From positions 89,544-153,543 of the forward strand of contig JAHCHY010000010.1 of NCBI GenBank assembly GCA_026129485.1: a DNA stretch of 64,000 nt, given 5' to 3'. The notes beneath the pieces are model-generated. The model was not told the DNA's origin and did not search any database. It saw only the letters and a list, made by a program, of their open reading frames with translations. Numbering within the stretch: the stretch's first letter is position 1; every line of letters starts with the position of its first letter. This document shows positions 51,323 through 60,749 of this stretch, piece after piece. This stretch comes from Cyclobacteriaceae bacterium (GTDB lineage Bacteria; Bacteroidota; Bacteroidia; Cytophagales; Cyclobacteriaceae). The position numbers were made by a program, and so were the translations under genes.

Positions 51323-52732
51323 ATGCGCTTTCTCATTATCCTTTTTATCGTTGCTCACATCACCCCGGTGTCGGCTCAGCTTCATCAACAACTCTATGCA
51401 CGTTATGATGCGTATAAGGAAACATCCTTGTCCGACAGGCGTTTTAAGCCGGAAGATGTGCAGGCATTGCTGCGCCAGTTGGATAATAGTTTTACAAAGA
51501 AAGAGGCAGGTCGATCCGTTGAAGGCCGGCCCATTTCATTGGTAACGTATGGCAACGGCCCGGAGCAGGTTTTACTCTGGTCGCAAATGCATGGCGATGA
51601 GCCTACTGCTACTCAGGCGCTGATGGATATTTTCCGGTGGCTCTCTTCATCAAACGATGGGTTTGATCCGATTCGGGAAAAGATCAGGAAAAGTATAACG
51701 TTGCATGTTATACCCATGCTTAACCCGGATGGCGCTGTGCGGTTTACCCGCAGGAACCATCATGATATTGACATCAACCGCGATGCCCTTCGTTTACAAA
51801 CACCGGAAGGAAGAATTTTAAAACACATACGCGATAGTCTGAAAGCCGACTGGGGTTTTAACCTGCACGATCAGCAGCGAAACACATCAGTAGCAGGAAA
51901 AGCTGCATCTGTTTCATTGCTGGCTCCCGCGTTCAATGAAAACCGCGATGTAAATAAGACACGCGGAGATGCCATGAAGCTGGTGCGCTATATCTATGAT
52001 CAGTTGCAGTCATTCATTCCCGACCAGGTGGGTATTTACCCGGATGATTTTGAACCGCGTGCTTTTGGTGATAACATACAAAAGTGGGGTACGCGAACTG
52101 TATTGGTTGAATCGGGAGGATTTCAACAGGATTTTGAGCGGCAGGAAATCCGCAAACTAAACTTTGTGCTCATCATCAGCGCGCTGGAAAGCATTGCATC
52201 ATCATCGTACAAAAAAGTTGCCGTTAAAAAGTACAACGAGATCCCGAACAATGCTGCCCGGAGATTACACGAATTAATAGTCCTCAACGTAAACGTGGAA
52301 GGACTTATTCGTGATGTGGCATTTGACCGGAGGGAAACGCAAAACACCACTGCGCGCCACTATTATGCCACGGGTTACGTAAGCGATCTCGGTGATTTGA
52401 GCACTTCTGTTGCCTATAATAGTTTTGATGCATCGGGTATGGTGGTGGAGTGGGGTAAGCTCTACCCGACTGTTTTTGATACAGTCAACGATCTGCAACA
52501 AGCCGATCTGGCTGCTTTGTTAAAGCTTGGATTTACCGATTTCATAGTGCGCGAACCGGTTGATAAATTTTCAACGGTTACGGTTATTTCGCCACCGGTT
52601 AATATTCACAACATCGTACCTGCTGTAAGTGAAACCTTGCGACTGGGAAGTAACCCGTCATTGGTGTTTAAAAAGAATGAAGCTGTAAAAGCGGTAGTCG
52701 TTAACAGTCAGTTAATCCGGTTGGATGATTGA
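51323..52732 (+). CDS. secreted M14 zinc carboxypeptidase
   Basis: 469 residues with signal peptide MRFLIILFIVAHITPVSAQ. Zinc ligands His90 and Glu93 (SQMHGDEPTAT) and His182 (FNLHDQQ), substrate-binding NRDALRLQTPE, and catalytic Glu263 (TVLVESGGFQ) follow the M14 order. A beta-rich C-terminal extension (about 300-469) is of unknown role. Removes C-terminal residues from peptides, or processes peptidoglycan peptides, outside the cytoplasm. Confidence 0.87.
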   Translation: MRFLIILFIVAHITPVSAQLHQQLYARYDAYKETSLSDRRFKPEDVQALLRQLDNSFTKKEAGRSVEGRPISLVTYGNGPEQVLLWSQMHGDEPTATQALMDIFRWLSSSNDGFDPIREKIRKSITLHVIPMLNPDGAVRFTRRNHHDIDINRDALRLQTPEGRILKHIRDSLKADWGFNLHDQQRNTSVAGKAASVSLLAPAFNENRDVNKTRGDAMKLVRYIYDQLQSFIPDQVGIYPDDFEPRAFGDNIQKWGTRTVLVESGGFQQDFERQEIRKLNFVLIISALESIASSSYKKVAVKKYNEIPNNAARRLHELIVLNVNVEGLIRDVAFDRRETQNTTARHYYATGYVSDLGDLSTSVAYNSFDASGMVVEWGKLYPTVFDTVNDLQQADLAALLKLGFTDFIVREPVDKFSTVTVISPPVNIHNIVPAVSETLRLGSNPSLVFKKNEAVKAVVVNSQLIRLDD

Positions 52733-52734
52733 CG

Positions 52735-53457
52735 TTAACCTCTTTTGAACAGGTTATTGCCTATAATTTTTTGCATTACTTCATCTTTCAGGTTCCGGCT
52801 CACGGGAATGCGTGCGGTCCCAATCACAATTTCGTTGCCGTCAAGTACGCTCACTTTTTCGAGGGATATGATAAAGGATTTATGCACTTTCAGGAACCGT
52901 TCTTTTGGAAGTTGCTCCTCCAGTGTAGTAAGTGTAATGTACGCAATCATTTTCCTGTCGGGGATATGAATGATGCAGTAGTTCTGCATGGCTTCTACAT
53001 ACAATACATCGCTGTAATTTATTTTTTCAAATTTATGATCGCATTTGATGAAGAAATATTCCGGTGATGGCGTTGACGATGATCCTACTTTTTGCTTCAG
53101 ATCATAAAAGTCGCGTGCTTTTTGAACGGCCTTTAAAAAACGCCCGAAAGGAATGGGCTTTACAAGGTAATCTATAATATCAAGTGAATAACCCTCCAGT
53201 GCATACTCAGAATAAGCCGTGGTAAAGATAACCATAGGTGGATTCTTCAATGTCTTTAAAAATTCAATGCCCGAAAGTTTGGGCATGTGAATATCAAGTA
53301 GGAGTAAATTGATATTCCCTTCGTTCAGCAGTGCAGATGCTTTAACGGCATTTTCGCATTTACCGGCCAGGTGAAGAAAATCCACTTCGTTCACGTATTC
53401 TTCCAGTCCGTTGCGGGCAACCGGTTCGTCATCAATAATGAGGCAGTTCAATTTCAC
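52735..53457 (-). CDS. LytTR-type response regulator
   Basis: 240 residues. Receiver domain 1-120 with the acidic pair IIDDEP, phospho-acceptor Asp55 (LLLLDIHMP), FTTAYSEYAL and DYLVKPI; LytTR DNA-binding domain about 140-235 (FFIKCDHKFEKINYSDVLYVEAMQNYCIIH, RFLKVHKSFII). It overlaps the histidine kinase gene by 4 bases and is coupled with it. It binds direct-repeat DNA sites; targets unknown. Confidence 0.92.
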   Translation of the reverse strand: MKLNCLIIDDEPVARNGLEEYVNEVDFLHLAGKCENAVKASALLNEGNINLLLLDIHMPKLSGIEFLKTLKNPPMVIFTTAYSEYALEGYSLDIIDYLVKPIPFGRFLKAVQKARDFYDLKQKVGSSSTPSPEYFFIKCDHKFEKINYSDVLYVEAMQNYCIIHIPDRKMIAYITLTTLEEQLPKERFLKVHKSFIISLEKVSVLDGNEIVIGTARIPVSRNLKDEVMQKIIGNNLFKRG

Positions 53458-54488
53458 GGTTGCGTAGTTGAGAGTTGAATTTCAAGGTTAACTTCAAAGC
53501 TTTCGGGCTTCTCGATAATATCAAGTCGGTGATGGTTCTTATACAGTAATTCTAATCTGCGTTTTACATTTTTCAAACCAATCCCTCCGTTTCCGGGATG
53601 TTGCTTTGTGTCTTTTGTATTACGCACATTAATATGAAAAAGATTTTCGCTTTTGAAAAGATCAATTTTGATTTCATTCTTCCGGTCTGTAAAAACTGAA
53701 ACGTGCTTGAAGGCGTTCTCTACAAAAGGGAGCAGCAGCAACGGGGGCAGTGTAAAGTTTGCCAGGTTATTGCTGACCGAAAACCGGATATCGTAGTTTT
53801 CATCCCTGCGCAGCCGTTGCAGTTCAACATAATTTTTCAGGTAGTTCACCTCTTTTTCAACGGGAATTTCGTGGCCATTGCACTCGTACAACTGGTAGCG
53901 CAGCATATCGGAAAACGTTGCAAGGGTTTCACGCGCCTGTCTGTTTTGTTTATCAATCTGGAAAAAAACCGTGTTGAGAGAGTTGAACAGGAAATGCGGA
54001 TTGATCTGCGCTTTCAGATACTCCAGTTCCGTGTTCAATTTTTCTAATTCTATTTTACGAATGTGCTCGCGCTGCAAGTACCATTGCTTGCTGAGGTGCA
54101 TGGCCGAAGCAAAGGCAAGGTAGAACAGCACGATGGAGAAGTTATACAGCGAATGCCTGAAGAATCCCGTGCGTTCGGTATCGCGGATTACATATTCGTA
54201 TAGATAAACATCGTGCGTATTTTTCAGCAGCACGTAAAGTATAAGGGCAGCAAGCATTATGAGTAAAGAGGCGATGATCTTCTTCCCCGATACAAGGCGC
54301 GGAATGATAACCAGCAAGGCGAGATAGATCACACCGGCCAGCAGGATGTTGCGAACAAAGATTTCAAGCAGGAACTGCCCTGTCCCGGCTTTTTCGATCA
54401 CCCACAACCGGGTGTAACCGTGAAAGAAAACGGTAAGCGCCCAGAAGAGCGCGTGATCAAACTTGTATTGGAAGGAGCGGTTCACCAT
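53454..54488 (-). CDS. LytS/His_kinase-type sensor kinase
   Basis: 344 residues. Four membrane segments (about 13-30, 40-62, 72-90 and 112-132), then the His_kinase domain with phospho-acceptor His165 in LEYLKAQINPHFLFNSLNTVFF, LPPLLLLPFVENAFKH (N box) and GNGGIGLKNVKRRLELLY (G box). Partner of the LytTR regulator that follows (4-base overlap). Confidence 0.92.
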   Translation of the reverse strand: MVNRSFQYKFDHALFWALTVFFHGYTRLWVIEKAGTGQFLLEIFVRNILLAGVIYLALLVIIPRLVSGKKIIASLLIMLAALILYVLLKNTHDVYLYEYVIRDTERTGFFRHSLYNFSIVLFYLAFASAMHLSKQWYLQREHIRKIELEKLNTELEYLKAQINPHFLFNSLNTVFFQIDKQNRQARETLATFSDMLRYQLYECNGHEIPVEKEVNYLKNYVELQRLRRDENYDIRFSVSNNLANFTLPPLLLLPFVENAFKHVSVFTDRKNEIKIDLFKSENLFHINVRNTKDTKQHPGNGGIGLKNVKRRLELLYKNHHRLDIIEKPESFEVNLEIQLSTTQP

Positions 54489-54711
54489 CTAAAAGTAAGT
54501 GATTTAACGCTGCGGTAGCTTTACCGGTATTGCATTTCGTCAAGAATTATAAGCCGGACATCAGAAGAATGAGATCGCTGTATGGCTTCTTCCGTAATTA
54601 CTGTCAGGTAACAAACAACATCATGAAATATCCATGCACTGCGTGCACCCACAGGAATGATAATGAGGTATGGATATTCCATATGGCCACTTAAAAACAA
54701 ATTATTAGCAT

Positions 54712-55362
54712 ATGAAAAAATCAATACTTTTTCTTTTTGCACTCGTAATGATGCAGATTTCCGGGTGCGCCCAGTCTGCCGACAGGCAGGCTCAGCACAA
54801 TCGCCAAACAGAAAAAAAGATTGACGACTGTGAAGAAGGTTGGTGCGAACTTATATTCGAGGGGATCCCTTCGCGCCTTTCATGGCAAACAACAATTGCC
54901 CCGTCCAACGAGCCGGGCGAACCGCTGATCATTAGCGGCACGATTTATAAATTAGATGGTAAGACGCCCGCACCTGGAGTTATCCTGTATGTTCATCATA
55001 CGGATAATAAAGGGTATTATTCGCCTGCACCGAATCAAACGCAGGGCATACGGCACGGCCATTTGCGTGGCTGGATGAAAACCGATGCGAATGGCCGGTA
55101 TGAATTTAAAACGATCAGGCCAAAGGCTTATCCCGACAGGAGCGAACCGCAGCATATTCATCCCATCATCAGCGAACCCGGCAAAGGGTATTACTGGATT
55201 GATGATTACCTGTTTGAAGACGACCCGTTGCTGACGAATAAGGAAAGATCACGGGCAAGGAATCGTGGAGGCAACGGCATTATCAGTCTGGAGAAAAATG
55301 AGAAGGGCGTGTGGACCGGCAGGCGTGATATTATTCTTGGAAAAAATGTTCCCAACTATTAA
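54712..55362 (+). CDS. intradiol dioxygenase-like lipoprotein
   Basis: 216 residues. Lipoprotein signal (LFALVMMQISGC). The core matches the intradiol ring-cleavage dioxygenase fold (PGVILYVHHTDNKGYYSP, GHLRGWMKTDANGRYEFKTIRPKAYPDR, QHIHPII). Iron ligands would be Tyr in NKGYYSP, Tyr in KAYPDR and the two His of HIH. Envelope-anchored homologues are common in Bacteroidota and their substrate is unknown. It is followed 4 bases later by the kelch membrane protein. Confidence 0.75.
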   Translation: MKKSILFLFALVMMQISGCAQSADRQAQHNRQTEKKIDDCEEGWCELIFEGIPSRLSWQTTIAPSNEPGEPLIISGTIYKLDGKTPAPGVILYVHHTDNKGYYSPAPNQTQGIRHGHLRGWMKTDANGRYEFKTIRPKAYPDRSEPQHIHPIISEPGKGYYWIDDYLFEDDPLLTNKERSRARNRGGNGIISLEKNEKGVWTGRRDIILGKNVPNY

Positions 55363-55366
55363 GCTC

Positions 55367-56947
55367 ATGAATAAGATAAAGAAATCACTGATCGCCCTTT
55401 CGGTTGCATGGATATGCGGACTTCTTGCTGTGCTTTTTACCTCTGCCGTACGGTTTGAAATTCCAGGCATTGCTGATGTGATGGGTTTTGGAAGTTATCT
55501 GCTGATCGGAACTATCATTCTCACGGCAACCTGTTACCTGCCGCTTTTGTGGCTTGCAGGGAAACAGAACTTCATGCTAAAAAGATTTTATCAGCTTCCG
55601 TTGCTTCTTGCGCTGGTTGCCAATCTTCCGCTTTATATTATACTGTGGATGCGGAATGGAGAGAAGTATTTCTCCAGCGAAGCCTACCTGTTTACATTAG
55701 GCTTTTTTGTTATCGCATACATGTTTGGTGTTGCTTACACCTGGAAAAGCGAAACGCTGAAAAACCGGAAGGCTCTTGCTGTGTTATCTGTGCTTCCCAT
55801 AATTACTTTTTTCAACTTGTTTGATTATCAAATTCTTTATCAGGATGCCTCTTATGGAACGGTACGTGCTGTTTCAAAAATGAATACCAAAAGATCGGCA
55901 CACACCGCAACACTTTTGCAGAACGGAAAAGTTTTGATAGCCGGTGGAATCCTGACAGCCGAAGGCGCAGAAGTAAATAATGCCTCAACCGAAATTTTTG
56001 ATCCGCAAACAGAGTCGTCATCTCCCGGGGCATCTATGAATGTCAAAAGAGCCGGGCATACAGCAACGCTTCTTCCCGATGGCAACGTGCTGATTACGGG
56101 TGGTTTTGATTCTTCCGGGTTTCTTGCTTCGGCAGAGCTATATGTAACAGCAGCAAATGAGTTTCTTTTACTTAAAAGTGAGATGAGCGACAAGCGGGCT
56201 GACCATACGGCTGTTTTGTTGCAAAACGGAAAAGTGTTGCTGCCCGGAGGATCGAACGGCTCAATAAAATCAAATCAATCAGCCGACCTGTATGATCCGG
56301 CTACCCGAACGTTTACCCGCATTTCTGATATGAACCTTCCGCGCACACGCCACTCCGGTACTTTGCTTCCTGATGGAAGGGTGTTAGTGGTTGGAGGAAG
56401 CTCTAACAGGAGATCGGATGTCTTAGCAGCTTGCGAATTATTTGACCCTGTAAGTAACACGTTTACCCCCGCAGCTACGCTGGGCATTGCGCGTAATAAG
56501 CACCTGGCGATTTTAATGAAAGACGGAAATGTTCTTATCATCGGGGGATCATCAACTGCTTCGGAAATCGGTGGCCGTTATTTTTCATGTGAAGTTTATC
56601 ACCCCGGTAAAAATGAATTTACATGGCTTTCATCCAGGCTGATTAAATCAAGATTCAAGATTACAAATGCCGGAGATGCCTTAGACAACGGAGCCATTGT
56701 TGTTGGCGGAGACGGAAAATACATTGAAGTATATGACCCTGTGCAGAATAATTTCTTTACTGCAAACGGGAATGTCAGCAAAGCATGGATGTACCCGACC
56801 GTTACAACCATTTCGGATAACAGGGTTTTAATTACGGGAGGCTATGATGCAAACATGAAGACTACCGATGGAGCATGGATTTACGAAGCACCGCAAAAAC
56901 GAGTGTTAAGTGAACTTGCAGAACTTGTTTCAAAAAAATCACAATAA
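55367..56947 (+). CDS. membrane protein with extracytoplasmic kelch beta-propeller
   Basis: About 526 residues from MNKIKKSLIALSVAWICG; the 55265 in-frame ATG lies inside the previous gene and was rejected. About five membrane segments to residue ~165, then six kelch-type blades (SKMNTKRSAHTATLLQNGKVLIAGGI, NVKRAGHTATLLPDGNVLITGGF, LPRTRHSGTLLPDGRVLVVGGSS). Kelch propellers bind proteins or sugars. It overlaps no other gene but is tightly packed between the dioxygenase-like and YceI genes. Confidence 0.82.
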   Translation: MNKIKKSLIALSVAWICGLLAVLFTSAVRFEIPGIADVMGFGSYLLIGTIILTATCYLPLLWLAGKQNFMLKRFYQLPLLLALVANLPLYIILWMRNGEKYFSSEAYLFTLGFFVIAYMFGVAYTWKSETLKNRKALAVLSVLPIITFFNLFDYQILYQDASYGTVRAVSKMNTKRSAHTATLLQNGKVLIAGGILTAEGAEVNNASTEIFDPQTESSSPGASMNVKRAGHTATLLPDGNVLITGGFDSSGFLASAELYVTAANEFLLLKSEMSDKRADHTAVLLQNGKVLLPGGSNGSIKSNQSADLYDPATRTFTRISDMNLPRTRHSGTLLPDGRVLVVGGSSNRRSDVLAACELFDPVSNTFTPAATLGIARNKHLAILMKDGNVLIIGGSSTASEIGGRYFSCEVYHPGKNEFTWLSSRLIKSRFKITNAGDALDNGAIVVGGDGKYIEVYDPVQNNFFTANGNVSKAWMYPTVTTISDNRVLITGGYDANMKTTDGAWIYEAPQKRVLSELAELVSKKSQ

Positions 56948-56963
56948 TCAACTGCCCATAAAT

Positions 56964-57545
56964 ATGAAATTTTTCTTAACAAATTTATTGTTGCTGTTAG
57001 TCGTAAGCGCAAATGCCCAATCCAGCGAAACAGAGCTTCGGGTTGTTACAACCGATTCAAAAGTAACGTGGACAGGAACAAAAGTAATCGGATTGCACCA
57101 GGGCACTGTTAAAGTCAAAGAGGGCAAAGTGATGATGAAAGACAGCAAGCTGACGGGTGGTTATGTCGTGATTGATATGACCACCATCACCTGCACCGAC
57201 ATTCCCGATACCGATCCTGTTCCCAAGAAAAGATTAGAGAATCATTTGAAGGATGCCGATTTCTTTGATGTGGAGAAATTCCCAACCGCCAGATTTGAAA
57301 TTGCTGAAGTGCGTCCGCATCCCGACAACGCAGCGAGATACTTGGTCGTAGGCAATCTTACCATCAAGGGAATCACCAAGCGATGGAAAGCAGAGATTGA
57401 ACCCAGCACACAAACCGATAAGCTGTTTGTTGCACAAGCGGATATCCGCTTCGACCGCCAGCAGTTTGGCGTTTCGTATAAAGGCATTAAAGACGAATTG
57501 GTGCATGATATGGTCAGGCTCAATATTGTTATAAAAGCGAAATGA
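56964..57545 (+). CDS. YceI family protein
   Basis: About 193 residues from MKFFLTNLLLLLVVSANAQ (signal peptide; the longer frame starting at 56910 was rejected). YceI lipocalin-like barrel: TDSKVTWTGTKVIGLHQGTVKVKEGKV, LKDADFFDVEKFPTARFEI and NLTIKGITKRWKAEI. YceI proteins bind isoprenoid-type lipids in the periplasm. It overlaps the next gene by 4 bases. Confidence 0.88.
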   Translation: MKFFLTNLLLLLVVSANAQSSETELRVVTTDSKVTWTGTKVIGLHQGTVKVKEGKVMMKDSKLTGGYVVIDMTTITCTDIPDTDPVPKKRLENHLKDADFFDVEKFPTARFEIAEVRPHPDNAARYLVVGNLTIKGITKRWKAEIEPSTQTDKLFVAQADIRFDRQQFGVSYKGIKDELVHDMVRLNIVIKAK

Positions 57546-58387
57546 GAGCGGTCATCACTTGTTGCTTGTTGTGGGTAAGCTCATTCGCATGGGCGCACCC
57601 CGGTGTGGGCATTGTGATGGACAGTAAAGGCAATGTTTTTTACACCGATTTGAAACAGGTATGGAAGATTGACACGCAGGGAAAGAAATCCGTAGTCGTG
57701 CGGAATGTTCACACCCACGAACTATACATGGACGAACAGGATAATTTGTTTGGCGAACATCTCTGGTACAACGGTGAACGATTAGATACGTGGGGGCATT
57801 ATGTGTGGAGGTATTCGGCAGACGGAAAGTTTGAGAAGATCATTCCCGATACCGAAGGATTTTTAACGAATTACAGCTTCGTTCGTGATAAGCAGGGGAA
57901 CATGTATTTGGCGGATCGCGAAAACAAATGCCAGAAAGTAACCCGCATGAATACAGACGGCACAATCACCACGCTGGGAGATGCCTGCATGGAAAACATC
58001 CGCTGGATGACCGTAACCGATGATGGCGTTGTGTACCTGGTTGATTTGTACGACCTGAAGAAAGTTGATCAACGGGGTCATGTAACCACTGTTGCCACAC
58101 AATTACAGGAAAGAAGCTGGACACAATTTTTTGTGAATGATATACACGCCATCATGGGCATTACTACCGACAAGCAAAAGAATGTGTATGCTGCTGTATT
58201 GAGCGGAAAAAAGGTGAAGAAAATTTCCCCGGACGGAAAAGTTTCCGTGTTTGCAGCAACCAACGTTCCATGGTCGCCAACCGGAATGCTGCTTGCGCCC
58301 AACGGAGATTTCTGGATACTCGAATATTCCGGCAACAATGTGCGGGTGGAGAAAATCACCAAAGACGGTAGAAGAATTATTTACTAA
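57542..58387 (+). CDS. secreted NHL/SMP-30-like beta-propeller protein
   Basis: 281 residues with signal peptide MRAVITCCLLWVSSFAWA. Repeated propeller strands (GIVMDSKGNVFYTDLKQVWKID, SFVRDKQGNMYLADREN, GITTDKQKNVYAAVLSGKKVKKISPDGKVSVFA, SPTGMLLAPNGDFWILEYSGNNVRVEKI). It could bind a ligand or be a lactonase-like enzyme; no clear metal triad was assigned. Last gene of the dioxygenase-like/kelch/YceI run. Confidence 0.78.
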   Translation: MRAVITCCLLWVSSFAWAHPGVGIVMDSKGNVFYTDLKQVWKIDTQGKKSVVVRNVHTHELYMDEQDNLFGEHLWYNGERLDTWGHYVWRYSADGKFEKIIPDTEGFLTNYSFVRDKQGNMYLADRENKCQKVTRMNTDGTITTLGDACMENIRWMTVTDDGVVYLVDLYDLKKVDQRGHVTTVATQLQERSWTQFFVNDIHAIMGITTDKQKNVYAAVLSGKKVKKISPDGKVSVFAATNVPWSPTGMLLAPNGDFWILEYSGNNVRVEKITKDGRRIIY

Positions 58388-58425
58388 TGCGGTATGCGCA
58401 GAGCGTGCTGGTTGCGAATAACTTT

Positions 58426-58459
58426 CTAAGGTTTCCGGGAGCTAACGCTGCAACCTTAG
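58426..58459 (+). terminator. hairpin after the YceI/propeller run
   Basis: ctaaggtt (58426-58433) pairs exactly with aaccttag (58452-58459), with a GC-rich inner loop, followed by GCAAAAAAAC. A weak but plausible end of the upstream transcript. Confidence 0.45.
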
Positions 58460-58499
58460 GCAAAAAAACTGCGTCTTATGCAGCATAACCTTTATTATT

Positions 58500-59357
58500 A
58501 TGAAAATCTGGTACCTGTTTTGTCTTACATGCATCACCTCATTAGCCCTGGCGCAAACACGCGATGGTAATTTTCATCTCGACCAGGAATATAAGGTAGC
58601 GGCCAAGGGAACAGTGCGCCTGAATGCATCGGATGCAAAAGTTACCATTACGGGCTCTGCCCGGACTACCGCCCGCGTTAAGGTCGACCGGGAGATAGGT
58701 GTAAAGGGACTAAAATTTGGCAGCCAGGAATTTCGCGTAGAGGTGAATGAGCAGGATGGTAATCTTTCCATTCGCGAATACAAACGAGGCTCTGTTTCCG
58801 GGGTAGGGTACCATCATGAGAAATACACCATTAATCTTGAAGTGCCGGAAGGTGTAAGCTTAGTTATTGATGGCGATGACGGGGATTACAGGATCAGCTC
58901 CGTAAATGGATCTATTGAACTGGATATTGATGATGGTGATATTGAGCTAACGGGCTGCAAGGGAAACAATTTCAGCATAAAGCTGGATGACGGCAATTTG
59001 CGGATGGACAGGGGCAGAGGTTCCCTGGCGATTGATGCAGATGATGCCAATGTGGAGATCAGGAATGGAAATTTTGAAAAGATCACAGCCGAATTTGATG
59101 ATGGCGATTTTGTACTGGAAACATCATTGGCTGAGAACGGTAATTATTTTGTAAGCACGCAGGATGGTTTGGTAGCCATGAAGATTTTGGGAGGCGGAGG
59201 CAGATTTGAAATCCGGCACGATGATGCCCGTATACAGGCCGGCCCCGGTTTCGAAGTTGTTGAACGATCGGAAAACAGGACCCGTATTACTTCACCCACC
59301 GGAAATGCCCGTGTAGAAATTCGCGCTGACGATGCGCGGGTGAAACTATCGCGATGA
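58500..59357 (+). CDS. DUF4097 beta-helix-like secreted protein
   Basis: 285 residues with signal peptide MKIWYLFCLTCITSLALAQ. The rest is a ladder of short beta strands with Asp-rich turns (GDDGDYRISSVNGSIELDIDDGDIELTG, LDDGNLRMD, DADDANVEIRNG, FDDGDFVLE), the DUF4097/bactofilin-like pattern. Binding of metal by the Asp loops is possible. Function unknown. Confidence 0.78.
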   Translation: MKIWYLFCLTCITSLALAQTRDGNFHLDQEYKVAAKGTVRLNASDAKVTITGSARTTARVKVDREIGVKGLKFGSQEFRVEVNEQDGNLSIREYKRGSVSGVGYHHEKYTINLEVPEGVSLVIDGDDGDYRISSVNGSIELDIDDGDIELTGCKGNNFSIKLDDGNLRMDRGRGSLAIDADDANVEIRNGNFEKITAEFDDGDFVLETSLAENGNYFVSTQDGLVAMKILGGGGRFEIRHDDARIQAGPGFEVVERSENRTRITSPTGNARVEIRADDARVKLSR

Positions 59358-59363
59358 GCCGGT

Positions 59364-60011
59364 TTACCCGGCCAATGCTTTTATATCGCTTATCTCCAGC
59401 ACCTGCTTGTGATAGCCGCGCGTAACGGCATGTACCATAGCGCGGCCCACTTCATGCAAGGTAAGTGATCTTGACGGCCACAGATAAGGGAATATCCAGA
59501 TAACGGGCCTGAAAAACCAGCGTACATTTTTCTGCCCGGCCACGGGCTTCATAAAGCCCGGCCTGAAGTTGTACTGCCCGCGAAAAGACAGCTTCATCAA
59601 TTCATCTTCCGTACGGCCTTTTACGCGCTGCCACATCTGTTTGCCGTTGCTGTCAGTAAGCGCGCCTGTAACAAAATTGAATACCATGTTAGGATTTACT
59701 TGTGCAAGCGCCTTGGCTACAGCCATGGTAGTATCGTATGTGATTCGGGTATAGTCAGCCTCGCTCATGCCGATTGAGCTGACACCGGCACAAAAGAAGC
59801 AGGCATCGTAACCGGCCAACCGGTCTTTGAACATTTCGATTTCGAGAAAATTGGTAACGATCAGCTCTTTCAGCTTGGGGTGTTCCAGGTCAAAGGGCCT
59901 GCGGTTCAGCATCAGCACTTCGGCCACATTTTCATTCTGAAGGCATTCCAGCAAGACGCCTTCGCCTACCATGCCGGTGGCGCCTGTTATAATAACTTTG
60001 ATTTTGCTCAT
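59364..60011 (-). CDS. NAD(P)-binding atypical SDR protein
   Basis: 215 residues. Rossmann fold with GATGMVG near residue 9-15 (VIITGATGMVGEGVLLECL), then EVLMLNRRPF and FCAGVSS. It resembles HTATIP2-like or NmrA-like SDRs; a Tyr-x-x-x-Lys pair is not obvious, so catalysis is uncertain. Convergent with the DUF4097 gene by 6 bases. Confidence 0.82.
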   Translation of the reverse strand: MSKIKVIITGATGMVGEGVLLECLQNENVAEVLMLNRRPFDLEHPKLKELIVTNFLEIEMFKDRLAGYDACFFCAGVSSIGMSEADYTRITYDTTMAVAKALAQVNPNMVFNFVTGALTDSNGKQMWQRVKGRTEDELMKLSFRGQYNFRPGFMKPVAGQKNVRWFFRPVIWIFPYLWPSRSLTLHEVGRAMVHAVTRGYHKQVLEISDIKALAG

Positions 60012-60084
60012 AGAAAAGGCTTTATAAAGATAAGATGTTTGCTTACAGCCAGTAACTAAGAGAAAAGACGAAGCGGGGGAGGTT

Positions 60085-60381
60085 TTATTTTAGCCTGTTC
60101 TTCAAATCCATTCTTTCATGCAGAATTCTGACTATCTCAATTTCCTGATCAGCTATGATCCGGTAAAAAATGATATGATGGTTGGCTTTCATTCCAAATA
60201 AGCTTTCGCTTATAACTTCATAGCTTTTACCTAAACGGGGAGAAGCAGCAGCTTCTTTGCAAAAAGCCAGCAATTGGCGGTAGTATTTGTCGGCTTGATT
60301 TTCGGACCAGTTTTCAAAAGTATAATTCCAGATGCGGGATAAATCATCAATGGCCTTATTCGTAAACCGGTACTTAGCCAT
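60085..60381 (-). CDS. parE: RelE/ParE-type toxin
   Basis: 98 residues: MAKYRFTNKAIDDLSRIWNYTFENW, AASPRLGKSYEVISESLFGMKANHHIIFYRI and a final EIEIVRILHERMDLKNRLK. ParE toxins poison DNA gyrase, unlike RelE, which cuts mRNA; the ParD partner favours ParE. Its start overlaps the ParD stop by 8 bases. Confidence 0.88.
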   Translation of the reverse strand: MAKYRFTNKAIDDLSRIWNYTFENWSENQADKYYRQLLAFCKEAAASPRLGKSYEVISESLFGMKANHHIIFYRIIADQEIEIVRILHERMDLKNRLK

Positions 60382-60625
60382 TTTGCTTTTTTGATGACTT
60401 CAACGCGCGTAAGTGTTTTTCGGGGTCGAATTTTTTTGCTACCCCACTGTTAATCCCCTCGCTGATTGCGCTTTTTAAAGTGGCTAAATGGTTTTCCTCG
60501 TCCTCCAATAATCTTAAGCCGGCACGAATAACTTCACTCGCGTTTTTATAACGCCCCTCCGAAATTCTGCTCTCCACAAAATCTTCAAAATGACCACCAA
60601 GCGAAACAGAAGTGTTCTTTCCCAT
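60374..60625 (-). CDS. parD: ParD-like antitoxin
   Basis: About 83 residues from MGKNTSVSLGGHFEDFVESRISEGRYKNASEVIRAGLRLLEDEE, the canonical ParD N-terminal ribbon-helix-helix; an earlier ATG at 60688 adds a non-homologous tail. The C-terminal part (ISEGINSGVAKKFDPEKHLRALK) binds the toxin. It usually represses its own promoter. Confidence 0.9.
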   Translation of the reverse strand: MGKNTSVSLGGHFEDFVESRISEGRYKNASEVIRAGLRLLEDEENHLATLKSAISEGINSGVAKKFDPEKHLRALKSSKKQNG

Positions 60626-60749
60626 AAACCGGCTTTTTAATTTTGAAGCAATGTTACCAAAAATTGGTAATACTGAAAAACGCTTCATTTACTTAGCAAA
60701 TATGAAACTAATATATTATTTTCACGTTTGTTAAGTAAATCATCAAAAA

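Noticed and set aside
54521-54682. short minus-strand frame MEYPYLIIIPVGARSAW... before the dioxygenase-like gene
   Set aside because: About 53 codons, no family, no partner gene, and it overlaps the promoter region of 54712; possible but not supportable.
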